Assembly: GCF_016775475.1 (NCBI RefSeq)
Contig: NZ_JAEUXJ010000005.1
Span: 248,001 to 312,000 of the forward strand
Origin: Belnapia mucosa
GTDB taxonomy: Bacteria; Pseudomonadota; Alphaproteobacteria; Acetobacterales; Acetobacteraceae
Length of the DNA stretch: 64,000 bases
Direction: 5' to 3'
Numbering within the stretch: the first letter of the stretch is position 1; the number at the start of each line of letters is the position of its first letter. The position numbers and the translations under genes are program-made. The notes under the pieces were generated by a model that had not been told where the DNA came from, made no database searches, and saw only the letters and a program-made list of their open reading frames with translations. Below, one piece after another: positions 9,793 through 17,656 of this stretch.

Positions 9793-10409
9793 CCCGTAAA
9801 GGCTGCTGCCTCGTCCTTGCCGCCGCGCCCGGGGGCGGCAAAACCAGCATCTCCCGCGCCCTGCTGGAGCTGGAGCCGGAGCTGACGCTTTCGGTCAGCG
9901 CCACCACGCGCGCGCCGCGGCCGGGGGAGCAGGAGGGGGTCCACTACTACTTCCGCAGCGCGGAGCAATTCGCCACCGGCGTCGGGGCCGGGGAATTCCT
10001 GGAACATGCCAGCTTCCTCGGCCGGTCCTATGGCACGCCGCGCGCGCCGGTGGAGGCGGCACTGGCGGTGGGCCGGGACGTGCTGTTCGACATCGAATGG
10101 CAGGGCCATCGGCAGCTGAAGGCCTCGATGCCGGAGGATGTGGTCGGCATCTTCCTCCTCCCCCCGAGCCTCGCCGAGCTGGAGCGCCGCCTGCGCGGCC
10201 GCGGCCAGGACCCGGAGGAGGAGATCGCCCGCCGCATGGCCGCCTCGCGCGAGGAAATGCGGCACTGGGACGAGTTCGACCATGTGCTGGTGAATGACGA
10301 CTTCGCCGCGACGGTGGCGGCTGCGCGCGCCATCCTGCATGCCGCGCGCACGCGCCGCAGCCGCCTGCCCTGGCTGCCGGGTTTCGTCGCCGGGCTGCTC
10401 GGCGGGTAG
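9789..10409 (+). CDS. gmk: Guanylate kinase
   Basis: 206-residue kinase converting GMP or dGMP plus ATP to the diphosphates. P-loop APGGGKTS at residues 13-20, GMP-binding SATTRAPRPGE (about 37-47) and YGTPRAPVE, and lid RRMAASREEM are visible. The first glycine of the usual P-loop is alanine, which is tolerated in relatives. ATGA overlap with the preceding yicC-like gene. A basic, proline-containing tail (RTRRSRLPWLPGF) extends a little beyond the usual end. Confidence 0.96.
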   Translation: MTRKGCCLVLAAAPGGGKTSISRALLELEPELTLSVSATTRAPRPGEQEGVHYYFRSAEQFATGVGAGEFLEHASFLGRSYGTPRAPVEAALAVGRDVLFDIEWQGHRQLKASMPEDVVGIFLLPPSLAELERRLRGRGQDPEEEIARRMAASREEMRHWDEFDHVLVNDDFAATVAAARAILHAARTRRSRLPWLPGFVAGLLGG

Positions 10410-10410
10410 G

Positions 10411-11334
10411 ATGGGGGCGGTCCTCGAGGTCGTCGGGCCGGTCTTCCTCATCATCGGCCTCGGCTGGGCGATGGCGCGGCGGCGCTTCCTGGACGAGTCC
10501 GGCTTCGGTGCGCTGAACCGCTTCGTCTTCACCTTCTGCGCACCCTCGCTGCTTTTCCTCGGCGGGACGAACGGGGCGAGCGGCGGTGGGCGGGCGGCGC
10601 TCGCCTTCTTCCTCGGCACGGCGGTGCTCTATGCGGCGGCGCTGGTGCTGGCGCGGCGGAGGATGCCGCTCGGGCCGGCCGGGATGCTCGCGCTCGATGC
10701 CACCTTCGGCAATACGGTGATGATGGGCATCCCGCTCATCCTCGCGGCCTTCGGCCAGGGCGCGCTGGCGATGCTGCTGGCGATCCTGGCGCTGCATTCC
10801 ATGCTGCTGCTGGGCACCGCGACGGTCGTCGCCGAGATCGGGCTGCATGCGCGGGCGCCCTGGCGGCGGGTGCTGCGGGCGACGGTGCTGGGCGTCGGGC
10901 GGAACCCGATCGTCATGGCGGTGCTGGCGGCGATGATCTGGCGGCTGGTCGGCCTCCCGCCGCCGCCCGGCGTGGTGCGGCAGACGCTCTCGCTGCTCGG
11001 CGGCGCGGCGCCGCCGGTGGCGCTGTTCTGCCTCGGCGGCAGCCTCGCCCGCTTCGACATCGCCACCGCCTGGCGGGAGACGGTGGTGGCGGTGGTGCTG
11101 AAGCTGCTCGCCATGCCGGCCCTGGTCTGGCTGGTGGCGCTGGCGATGGACCTCTCGCGGCTGGAGACCGCCGTCGCGGTGGTGACGGCGGCGCTGCCGA
11201 CCGGGGCCAATGCCTTCCTGCTGGCGGAGCGCTACCAGATCGGCGCGGCGCGCTCGGGGGCGACGGTGCTGGCGAGCACGCTGATCTCCGTCGCCACCCT
11301 GGCGGCGCTGCTGGCCTGGTTCGGGATCGGGTAG
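10411..11334 (+). CDS. AEC family transporter (auxin efflux carrier fold)
   Basis: 307-residue membrane protein with about ten helices in two five-helix repeats. Family features are GLGWAMARRRFLDESG near the start, a broken helix FGNTVMMGIPLIL near residues 95-108, and a matching PTGANAFLLAERY in the second half. AEC proteins export or import small organic acids; no substrate can be given. ATG is one base after the gmk stop (TAG-G-ATG), so it is probably in the same transcript as yicC-gmk. Confidence 0.9.
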   Translation: MGAVLEVVGPVFLIIGLGWAMARRRFLDESGFGALNRFVFTFCAPSLLFLGGTNGASGGGRAALAFFLGTAVLYAAALVLARRRMPLGPAGMLALDATFGNTVMMGIPLILAAFGQGALAMLLAILALHSMLLLGTATVVAEIGLHARAPWRRVLRATVLGVGRNPIVMAVLAAMIWRLVGLPPPPGVVRQTLSLLGGAAPPVALFCLGGSLARFDIATAWRETVVAVVLKLLAMPALVWLVALAMDLSRLETAVAVVTAALPTGANAFLLAERYQIGAARSGATVLASTLISVATLAALLAWFGIG

Positions 11335-11344
11335 AACCCGCGCC

Positions 11345-12556
11345 TCAGGGCGCGTCGAACCACGTTTTCCACTCGACCACCGCGCGGGCGAAGGTGCCGC
11401 GATGGGAGGTGGCGCCGGTCGAGACCGCCTCGACTCGCGGATTGCCGGCGCCGATGGCCCGCTGATAGGTCATCGCCAGCTGGCCGAGCCCGGTGGTGAT
11501 CGCCTCGTCGCTCTCGCCATAGTAGTTGCGCACCGGCGTGCGGATGAGCCAGCGATAGGCCTCGGTCTGCGCCACCAGCCGGCCATAGGCCGAGGCCGCG
11601 AAGAATTGCGGATCGAAATACTCGGCGCGGAGCAGCTTGCGCAGATCGGTCGGCACCTCGGCCGCATTGAAGGGCTGCCGCTCATAGGCCCGGCGCGCGA
11701 GGTCGTAATACTCGTCATTGATGAGCGAGCGCGCGAGGCCCGGCACGCCGTAGTAATTCTCGAAGGCGAAGGCCGAGAGGATGAAGAGCGAGTTCACCCA
11801 GGCCGCATCGTTCGGCCGGGGGAAGCTGAGGAAGCCGTTCAGCGCGACGAAGACATCGACCGGTGCGCTCGCCGTGGCGGCGGCCTGCACCGCGACGCCG
11901 GCGCTTTCCAGCTTCTGGAGGAAGGCCATGGTCACGAAGCCGCCCTGCGACCAGCCGGCCAGGAAAAGCTTCGTGCTGGTCAGCTTCAGATGCGCGAGCA
12001 CGGCGCGGCTGGCCATCAGCATGTCATAGGTGACCTGCTGGTGGCTGGCCTTGACCATATAGCCTTCCGGCTCCTCGGAGAGGCCGAGGCCGAAATAATC
12101 GGCGCCGATCAGGATGGAGCCCTGCCCGGCGAATTGCGCGATCATCAGCTGGGTCTCGGGCGATTGCGCGGCGAAGGAGGGCACCTCCTGCCGGCCATAG
12201 ACCGTCCCATGCTGGTAGGAGACCATCGGGAAGCCCGTCTCGGCGGTGTCCGGGACGGCGAGCAGGCCGGTGGCGGTGGTCGGCCGGTTGCCGCGCTCCG
12301 GGATGACCGAGGCATAGGTGACGCGATAAAGGCGCACCGCATTGCGGGCCGCGCTGTAGGTCACCGGGATGCCGGCAAATTCGGGCGTCGAGACCGTCAG
12401 GATCCGGTTCAGCCGGTCGGTGTCCCAGCGCTCGAGGAACTCGTATTGCACGCCCGAGGCGACCTGGATTCGCCCACCCTCCTGCGCAAGGGCCGGCGCA
12501 ACGGCGATGAGCAGCAGGGCGGCCATCGCCACGCTGCGCCTGAGGATCGGCATCAT
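11345..12556 (-). CDS. Secreted alpha/beta hydrolase (secretory-lipase-like)
   Basis: 403 residues with a signal peptide ending near APALAQ (residue 25). The nucleophile elbow GWSQGG gives the serine, YGESDEAI the aspartate region and TSHRGTF the histidine. The overall plan, with HGTVYGRQEVPS early and a large cap, resembles fungal-type secretory lipases/esterases (LIP family), but the substrate is unknown. Two adjacent ATG codons make the start 12556 or 12553. Convergent with the AEC gene; 64 bases downstream of rsmA and possibly co-transcribed. Confidence 0.85.
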   Translation of the reverse strand: MMPILRRSVAMAALLLIAVAPALAQEGGRIQVASGVQYEFLERWDTDRLNRILTVSTPEFAGIPVTYSAARNAVRLYRVTYASVIPERGNRPTTATGLLAVPDTAETGFPMVSYQHGTVYGRQEVPSFAAQSPETQLMIAQFAGQGSILIGADYFGLGLSEEPEGYMVKASHQQVTYDMLMASRAVLAHLKLTSTKLFLAGWSQGGFVTMAFLQKLESAGVAVQAAATASAPVDVFVALNGFLSFPRPNDAAWVNSLFILSAFAFENYYGVPGLARSLINDEYYDLARRAYERQPFNAAEVPTDLRKLLRAEYFDPQFFAASAYGRLVAQTEAYRWLIRTPVRNYYGESDEAITTGLGQLAMTYQRAIGAGNPRVEAVSTGATSHRGTFARAVVEWKTWFDAP

Positions 12557-12620
12557 GAATCGTCCCGGTCAGATCGAGCGTGAAACTAGGCGAATTCACG
12601 CTGTCGGGATACGGCCCAGG

Positions 12621-13445
12621 TCAACCTCGCGACAGCAGCGCCCGCGCCAGCCGGTCGAATTCGGCGATGCTCAGCGTCTCCGCCCGCCGGTCCCCGGCGA
12701 TGCCGCCGGCGGCCAGCAGTCCTTCGGCATCGCCGAGCGATTTCAGCGCCCCGCGCAGCATCTTGCGGCGCTGGCCGAAGGCGGCGGCGGTCAGGCGTTC
12801 CATGGCGCGGAACAGCGCCTCGCCCGGATCCTCGGGATGCGGCGTGAAGCCGACCACGGCGGACCAGATCTTGGGCGGGGGGCTGAAGGCGCCGGGCGGC
12901 AGGCGCAGCAGCATCTCGCAGCGGCAGCGCCACTGGGCCAGCACGCCGAGCCGGCCATAGGCCTCGGTATCCGGGGCGGCACAGATGCGCTCGGCGACTT
13001 CCTGCTGGAACATCAGCGCCATGCCGGCGAGATCGGCGGCGCGGCGCAGCCAGCCGACCAGCAGCGGCGTCGCCACGTTATAGGGCAGGTTGGCGATGAC
13101 GACGCGCGGCGCCGGCAGCAGTCTGCCGACATCGACCGTCAGCGCATCGGCCTCGATCACCCGCAGCCGGCCAGGAAAGGCCGCTTCCAGCTCGGCCAGC
13201 GCCGCGACCGCGCGGCGGTCGAGCTCGACGGCCGTGACCGTCTCGGCCGGGCCGGCGAGCAGGGCGCGGGTCAGCCCGCCGGGGCCGGGGCCCACTTCCA
13301 GCACATGCCGGCCCGTCAGGTCCCCGGCCAGCCCGGCGATGCGGCGGCACAGCCCCTCATCCAGCAGGAAATGCTGGCCGAGCGACTTCCGCGCATCCAG
13401 CCCGTGGCGGGCGATGGTCTCCCGGAGGGAGGGAAGCGCCGTCAG
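12621..13445 (-). CDS. rsmA: 16S rRNA adenine(1518/1519)-N6 dimethyltransferase RsmA (KsgA), probable CTG start
   Basis: SAM-dependent enzyme that dimethylates two adenines in helix 45 of 16S rRNA during 30S maturation. Motif I VLEVGPGPGGLT, motif IV VIANLPYNVATPLL and MFQQEVAERI are clear. The conserved N-terminus SLRETIARHGLDARKSLGQ lies upstream of the first GTG (13304), so a GTG start would delete the RNA- and SAM-binding N-terminus. The only fitting start is a CTG at 13445-13443 overlapping the surA stop as CTGA, giving MTALPSLRE and 274 residues, the normal length. pdxA, usual between surA and rsmA, is missing here. Confidence 0.92.
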   Translation of the reverse strand: MTALPSLRETIARHGLDARKSLGQHFLLDEGLCRRIAGLAGDLTGRHVLEVGPGPGGLTRALLAGPAETVTAVELDRRAVAALAELEAAFPGRLRVIEADALTVDVGRLLPAPRVVIANLPYNVATPLLVGWLRRAADLAGMALMFQQEVAERICAAPDTEAYGRLGVLAQWRCRCEMLLRLPPGAFSPPPKIWSAVVGFTPHPEDPGEALFRAMERLTAAAFGQRRKMLRGALKSLGDAEGLLAAGGIAGDRRAETLSIAEFDRLARALLSRG

Positions 13446-14737
13446 CTCCGCATCTCGATCACGGCGCGCCGGCGCAGGTCGCGCTGGAGCTGGCGGGAGA
13501 GCAGCTCCACCCGGTCGCGCAGGAGCTGCTGCTGCGCCTGTTCCGGCGTCAGCTCGGCCAGGTTCTTCTGCTCCCTCGTGCAGACCATCATCACCAGCAC
13601 GCCGTCCTGGGTGATGATCGGCTGGGAGGCCTTGCCGGGGGAAAGGCTGGCGAGCATGGCGCGGAGCGGCGGCGGCGTCACCGTCTCCAGCCGGATCGTG
13701 CCGGGATCGGCGGATTGGTTGTTGCCGCCGCTGCGGGCCGCGGCCTCCATCGCCTCGCAGCTTCGGGCGCTGGTCGCCAGGCGCTGGGCCTTGTCCACTT
13801 GGTCGCGTTGCTGCTGCGTCGGGTTGTTCGGGTCGAGCGCGCTGGAGAAGGGGAAATAGGCCTGGCGAACGCTGAGCAGGGTGGCGATGTCGCGGCCGCT
13901 CTCACGCTTCTGGCGCAGCGCGACGATCTGGAAGCCGCCCGGAACCTTGATGGCGTTGCTGATGGCGCCGGGCGGCATTCGATCCAGGATCTCGGCGACG
14001 GCCGGGTCCACCTCTTCCTTCCGCACCCAGCCGAGATCGCCGCCCTGGAGGGCGGTCTGGGCCTGGCTGAACTGGGTCGCTGCCACCGGGAAGGGCGTGC
14101 CGGCGCGGAGCTGACGGATCACCTCATCGACGAAGCGGCGGGTATCAGCCTCGTTCCGCGGGTCGTCCAGCGGGACGAAGATCTCGGAGACCAGGAATTC
14201 CGTCTGGCCGACCCGCTGCTGGGCATTGCGGATCGTCTCCTTCACTTCCGCATCCGAAGGCAGGGCGCTGGGGCCGAGCTGCTGGCGCAGCAGCCGCGAC
14301 CAGCCGATCTGGGTGCGGATCTGGTCATAGAGGACGCGCGGCTGGATGCCGATCTGGTTGAGCTGGGCCCGCAGCGCGCCGGCGGGGAGGTTGTTCCGCT
14401 GCTCCAGCTCCCGCACCGCATCGGCCACTTCGGCATCGGTGACCGGCAGGCGGCGGCGCTGCACCTCCTGCAGGCGCAGGCGCTCATCGATCAGCAGGCG
14501 CGTCACCTGCGGGGTCAGGCGGTCCAGCACCTCCGGCGCCACCGCGATGCCGGCATTGAGGGCGAAGAGCCGGGCGCGGCCGACGATATCGGCGCGGCTG
14601 ACCACCTCCCCGTTCACCACGGCGACGATGCGGTTGGCCTGTGCCGCGGCCTGGGATTGCGGCGGTAGCTGCGCCTGCGCCGGCACGACCAGCAGGGTGG
14701 CGAGGAGCAGGGCGAGCGGGAGGGCGGGGCGCGGCAT
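13442..14737 (-). CDS. surA: Periplasmic chaperone / peptidyl-prolyl isomerase SurA
   Basis: 431 residues; signal peptide ending VPAQAQ near residue 23. SurA N-terminal chaperone domain (about 35-165, starting RIVAVVNGEVVSRADI), one parvulin domain (about 180-285, with SEIFVPLD and GGDLGWVRKEEV), then a degenerate second parvulin-like segment and the C-terminal SurA helix. It assists outer-membrane protein folding. lptD, its usual upstream neighbour, is replaced here by a heme oxygenase gene 32 bases away. The stop is coupled to rsmA. Confidence 0.93.
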   Translation of the reverse strand: MPRPALPLALLLATLLVVPAQAQLPPQSQAAAQANRIVAVVNGEVVSRADIVGRARLFALNAGIAVAPEVLDRLTPQVTRLLIDERLRLQEVQRRRLPVTDAEVADAVRELEQRNNLPAGALRAQLNQIGIQPRVLYDQIRTQIGWSRLLRQQLGPSALPSDAEVKETIRNAQQRVGQTEFLVSEIFVPLDDPRNEADTRRFVDEVIRQLRAGTPFPVAATQFSQAQTALQGGDLGWVRKEEVDPAVAEILDRMPPGAISNAIKVPGGFQIVALRQKRESGRDIATLLSVRQAYFPFSSALDPNNPTQQQRDQVDKAQRLATSARSCEAMEAAARSGGNNQSADPGTIRLETVTPPPLRAMLASLSPGKASQPIITQDGVLVMMVCTREQKNLAELTPEQAQQQLLRDRVELLSRQLQRDLRRRAVIEMRS

Positions 14738-14769
14738 GGCGGTTCTGTAGCCGGGCCGTGGCCGCGACG

Positions 14770-15345
14770 CTAGCACTCTGGCGTGCCGAACCAAGCCTCG
14801 AAGGCGGCGAAGGTGCCTTTGGCCCCGGCCACCATGCCGCCGAGGCCGCCCGGCTCCGCCCCACCGGCCTCGATCGCGGCGCAGCAGGCCGCCCACATCG
14901 CCCCATGCGCTGCCCCATGGCCGAGCAGGAAGGCCCGGCCGGCGCTGCCGCCGGCGGGCAGCAGATGATCGAGGCTGCGGGCCAGCTGCCGGCCGCCAAG
15001 GGTCGAGCCCTCCGTCACATAGAGAGCGCCGAGCGCCCGGGCGGCGGTGCCGAGATCCGGGACCGGAGCCGCCGGCGCCTCGGCCGCGGCGCCGAAATGG
15101 GCCAGATCCTGCCGCAGCAGGCCGGAGCGGCGCCGCTGCGCCAGATCGATGCCATAGGCGCCGAGCGGGGGCGCCGCCTCCAGCGCCGCCTCGATCGCGG
15201 CATGGAAGCCGAGCAGGCGGCGCAGCAGCCGGATATAGGCCGGGGCGTCGATCCGTCCCTCGGCCAGGGCGCGGAAGGGGGCGAGGCCGTGCAGCCGCTC
15301 ATGCGCGGCGGCGGTCGCCTCCCGGAGGGCGTGGCGAGTAGACAT
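14770..15345 (-). CDS. Biliverdin-producing heme oxygenase (BphO-like)
   Basis: 191-residue all-helical heme oxygenase that would open heme to biliverdin, Fe2+ and CO. The proximal ligand motif is AAHERLHG with His15, and the distal helix is YVTEGSTLGGRQLAR, matching LEGATLGG of bacteriophytochrome-linked enzymes. In many bacteria bphO sits beside a bacteriophytochrome gene that needs biliverdin; no phytochrome is visible in this window. It lies 10 bases after the PhnD-like gene and 32 before surA. Confidence 0.85.
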   Translation of the reverse strand: MSTRHALREATAAAHERLHGLAPFRALAEGRIDAPAYIRLLRRLLGFHAAIEAALEAAPPLGAYGIDLAQRRRSGLLRQDLAHFGAAAEAPAAPVPDLGTAARALGALYVTEGSTLGGRQLARSLDHLLPAGGSAGRAFLLGHGAAHGAMWAACCAAIEAGGAEPGGLGGMVAGAKGTFAAFEAWFGTPEC

Positions 15346-15355
15346 CGGGCGGGTC

Positions 15356-16171
15356 TCAGGCCAGCGCCGGATAGCCGAGCGCGGCCGCCTCCCGCCCGTA
15401 GTCGAGCTGGATGGCATAGCGGGCGGGATCGGGCGGCAGGATATCGGCGATCATCAGCCCGGCCCGCGCCTCGGACCATTCGGGGGCGCGGCCGACCGCG
15501 GCCAGGGCCTCCCGCAGCAGCGCGACCTCCGCCTCGGGCGTCGCAGCGGCGGTGACGAAGGGGATGGCCGGGCTGGGCGGGGTATAGGCCAGCGGGCGGG
15601 TGAGGTCGCCGAGCCCCGGGCGGTGGCGGCGGAAGAAGGCATTGGTGACGCAATCGACGCAGGTCGCCTCCGCCTCGCCCCGCGCCACCCGTTCGAGATT
15701 GGCCGGCTGGCTATGCGTCTCCTCGACCGAACCGAGGAAGGGGCGGCCGCCGGCGAGATCGGCCAGGGCCCGGCGCGGCAGGTTCATGCCGGAATTCGAA
15801 TGGACGCTGTTGAAGACGAAGCGGCTGCCGCGCAGGTCGCCGAGGCTCTGGAAACGGGAGTCGCGGTGGACGACGAAGACGCCGGCATGGTCCGCCCCCT
15901 CGCAGCCCTCTGCCGCATAGACAGGGACCGCGAGATGGCGGGCCTGGCCGGCATAGATGGTCTGCAGGGGGTAGCCGCAGACCTGGGTGACAAGGGTGTC
16001 GGGCTCGATGCGCTCCGGCACCGGGGCGCGGGTGAAGTCCGGCGCCTCCGGCAGATCATCGAGGCCACGCCGGGCGAGCTCGGTCCGCAGCGCCACCCAG
16101 AAGGCGGCGTTTACCGGCCGCATCTCCGGCAGGTTGTACATCGGCAGGCTGACACGGCGCGGGGCAGTCAT
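15356..16171 (-). CDS. PhnD/SsuA/transferrin-type substrate-binding-like protein without signal peptide
   Basis: 271 residues with the family opening VSLPMYNLPEMRP and the ligand-cleft segments HAGVFVVHRDSRF, FNSVHSNSGMN and EATCVDCVTNAFF, as in periplasmic phosphonate-binding PhnD relatives. It lacks any signal peptide, so it should be cytosolic; such soluble PhnD-like domains are known as sensors. No permease or ATPase is adjacent. Its 10-base spacing to the heme oxygenase suggests a shared transcript and perhaps a tetrapyrrole- or iron-related ligand, which is inference only. Confidence 0.8.
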   Translation of the reverse strand: MTAPRRVSLPMYNLPEMRPVNAAFWVALRTELARRGLDDLPEAPDFTRAPVPERIEPDTLVTQVCGYPLQTIYAGQARHLAVPVYAAEGCEGADHAGVFVVHRDSRFQSLGDLRGSRFVFNSVHSNSGMNLPRRALADLAGGRPFLGSVEETHSQPANLERVARGEAEATCVDCVTNAFFRRHRPGLGDLTRPLAYTPPSPAIPFVTAAATPEAEVALLREALAAVGRAPEWSEARAGLMIADILPPDPARYAIQLDYGREAAALGYPALA

Positions 16172-16202
16172 GCCGGCAGGATGCGCCAGGCCCGGCCGGG
16201 GC

Positions 16203-17159
16203 TCAATCCGGCTGGATCCGGGCGCGGCGGATGGTCTCGGCCCAGCGATCGGCATCGGCATGGATCAGCCGGCCGAGCGCCTCCGGCGACTCGTTCACCG
16301 GCTCCAGGCCGAGGGCAGCGAGGCGCTCGGCGACCTCGGGCTTTGCCAGGACCTGGCCGATGGCGGCGTTGAGCCGGGCGATGGTGCCGGGATCGGTGCC
16401 GCGGGGGGCGACGATGCCGTGCCAGCCCACTGCCTCGGCGCCGGTCATGCCGGCCTCGGCCAGGGTCGGGACCTCGGGCAGGCCCTTGGTGCGCTCGGCC
16501 GAGGAGACGAAAATGCCGCGCATCCGGCCGGCGCGGACATGGTCGGTGACGGCGCCGATATTGATCATCACCCCCTGCAGGCTGCCGCCCAGCAGGTCGT
16601 TCACCGCCAGCGCGCCGCCGCGATAGGGCACATGGGTCCAGCGCACCTCGGCTGCCACCTGGATCTGCTCACCCAGCAGGTGGGCGAGGCTGCCATTGCC
16701 CGGCGTGCCGACCGCGACCGGGCCGCGGCGGGTGGCGGCGAGGAAATCCTCGAGGCTCTGGGCGCTGCTATCGGCGCGGACGACCAGGATCTGCGGCACC
16801 CGGACGGCGCGCGCCACCGGGGCGAAGCCATCGACCGGATCGAATCCGAGATGCGGGAAGAGCGTGCGGTTGATCGAGAGGCTGTCGGAGCCGGCGAGCA
16901 GCGTATAGCCGTCCGGCTTTGCGCGGGATGCCGCCTCATAACCGATATTGCTGCCGGCGCCGGGCAGGTTCTCGACCACCACCGTCTGGCCGAGCACGTC
17001 GGTCAGGTGGCGGGCCAGCAGCCGGGCGACGATGTCCTGGCTGCCACCGGCGGCGACCGGCACGATGATGCGGATGCTGCGCTCGGCCGGCCAGGTCTGG
17101 GCGAAGGCAGGGCGGGCGAGGCTGGCGGCGGCGAGGGCGAGAAGGCTGCGGCGGTGCAT
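16203..17159 (-). CDS. Tripartite tricarboxylate transporter substrate-binding protein (Bug family)
   Basis: 318 residues; signal peptide ARPAFAQ (about residue 21), then the Bug signatures RIIVPVAAGGSQDIVARLLA, VVVENLPGAGSNIG and KPDGYTLLAGS. Bug proteins capture carboxylates in the periplasm for TctAB-type symporters; none is encoded nearby, as usual for the many orphan Bug genes of Acetobacteraceae and Burkholderiales. The start ATG shares a base with the stop of the DUF934 gene (TGATG), so it is translationally tied to the sulfite-assimilation operon. Confidence 0.93.
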   Translation of the reverse strand: MHRRSLLALAAASLARPAFAQTWPAERSIRIIVPVAAGGSQDIVARLLARHLTDVLGQTVVVENLPGAGSNIGYEAASRAKPDGYTLLAGSDSLSINRTLFPHLGFDPVDGFAPVARAVRVPQILVVRADSSAQSLEDFLAATRRGPVAVGTPGNGSLAHLLGEQIQVAAEVRWTHVPYRGGALAVNDLLGGSLQGVMINIGAVTDHVRAGRMRGIFVSSAERTKGLPEVPTLAEAGMTGAEAVGWHGIVAPRGTDPGTIARLNAAIGQVLAKPEVAERLAALGLEPVNESPEALGRLIHADADRWAETIRRARIQPD

Positions 17160-17656
17160 CAGGCGAGTTCCAGCTTGCGGCGGAGCAGGGAGAGCGGGCG
17201 GTCCGCGCTCTGTGCCGCCTGGTAGGCGATGCGGATGGTGTCGCGGGACCGGGTCCAGGTGGCGGGATCGGTGCTCTCCGGCACCTCCACCGTGGTCACG
17301 CCGCAGCGGAGCAGCATCGCATACTGGTCGGGCAGGACATGGCCGGTGGCGCGGATCTCGCCGGTGAAGCCGTGATGCTCGCGCAGTGCCCTGATCTGGG
17401 TGAAGGCGCGGCCATCCTTCGATTTCGGCAGGCAGACCGCCACCAGGGCCAGCCGGTCGAGGAAGGGGGCAACCTCCTCCGGCTGCGTCTCGGGCGACAG
17501 GGCGACGCCGAGCGGCGCGTTGCGGCCGGCGAGAGCGTCAGCCTCGGCACGCAGGCGCGCGAGGCTGACGATCGCCGGGCCCTCGGGCAGCGGCGCCTCG
17601 TCCTCGATGCTGGTCCAGTCATCGGGCCGAAGGCGGCCATCCTCAAGCAGGGGCAT
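17159..17656 (-). CDS. DUF934 family protein associated with sulfite reductase
   Basis: 165 residues. The conserved pattern GVALSPETQPEEVAPFLDRLALVAV split by KSKDGRAFTQIRALR and GHVLPDQYAMLLRCG is that of DUF934 proteins, which nearly always follow cysI in alpha- and betaproteobacteria. They are thought to act as an accessory, perhaps electron-transfer or ferredoxin-docking, factor of assimilatory sulfite reduction. It starts 14 bases inside the end of cysI and ends on the start of the Bug gene. Confidence 0.9.
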   Translation of the reverse strand: MPLLEDGRLRPDDWTSIEDEAPLPEGPAIVSLARLRAEADALAGRNAPLGVALSPETQPEEVAPFLDRLALVAVCLPKSKDGRAFTQIRALREHHGFTGEIRATGHVLPDQYAMLLRCGVTTVEVPESTDPATWTRSRDTIRIAYQAAQSADRPLSLLRRKLELA

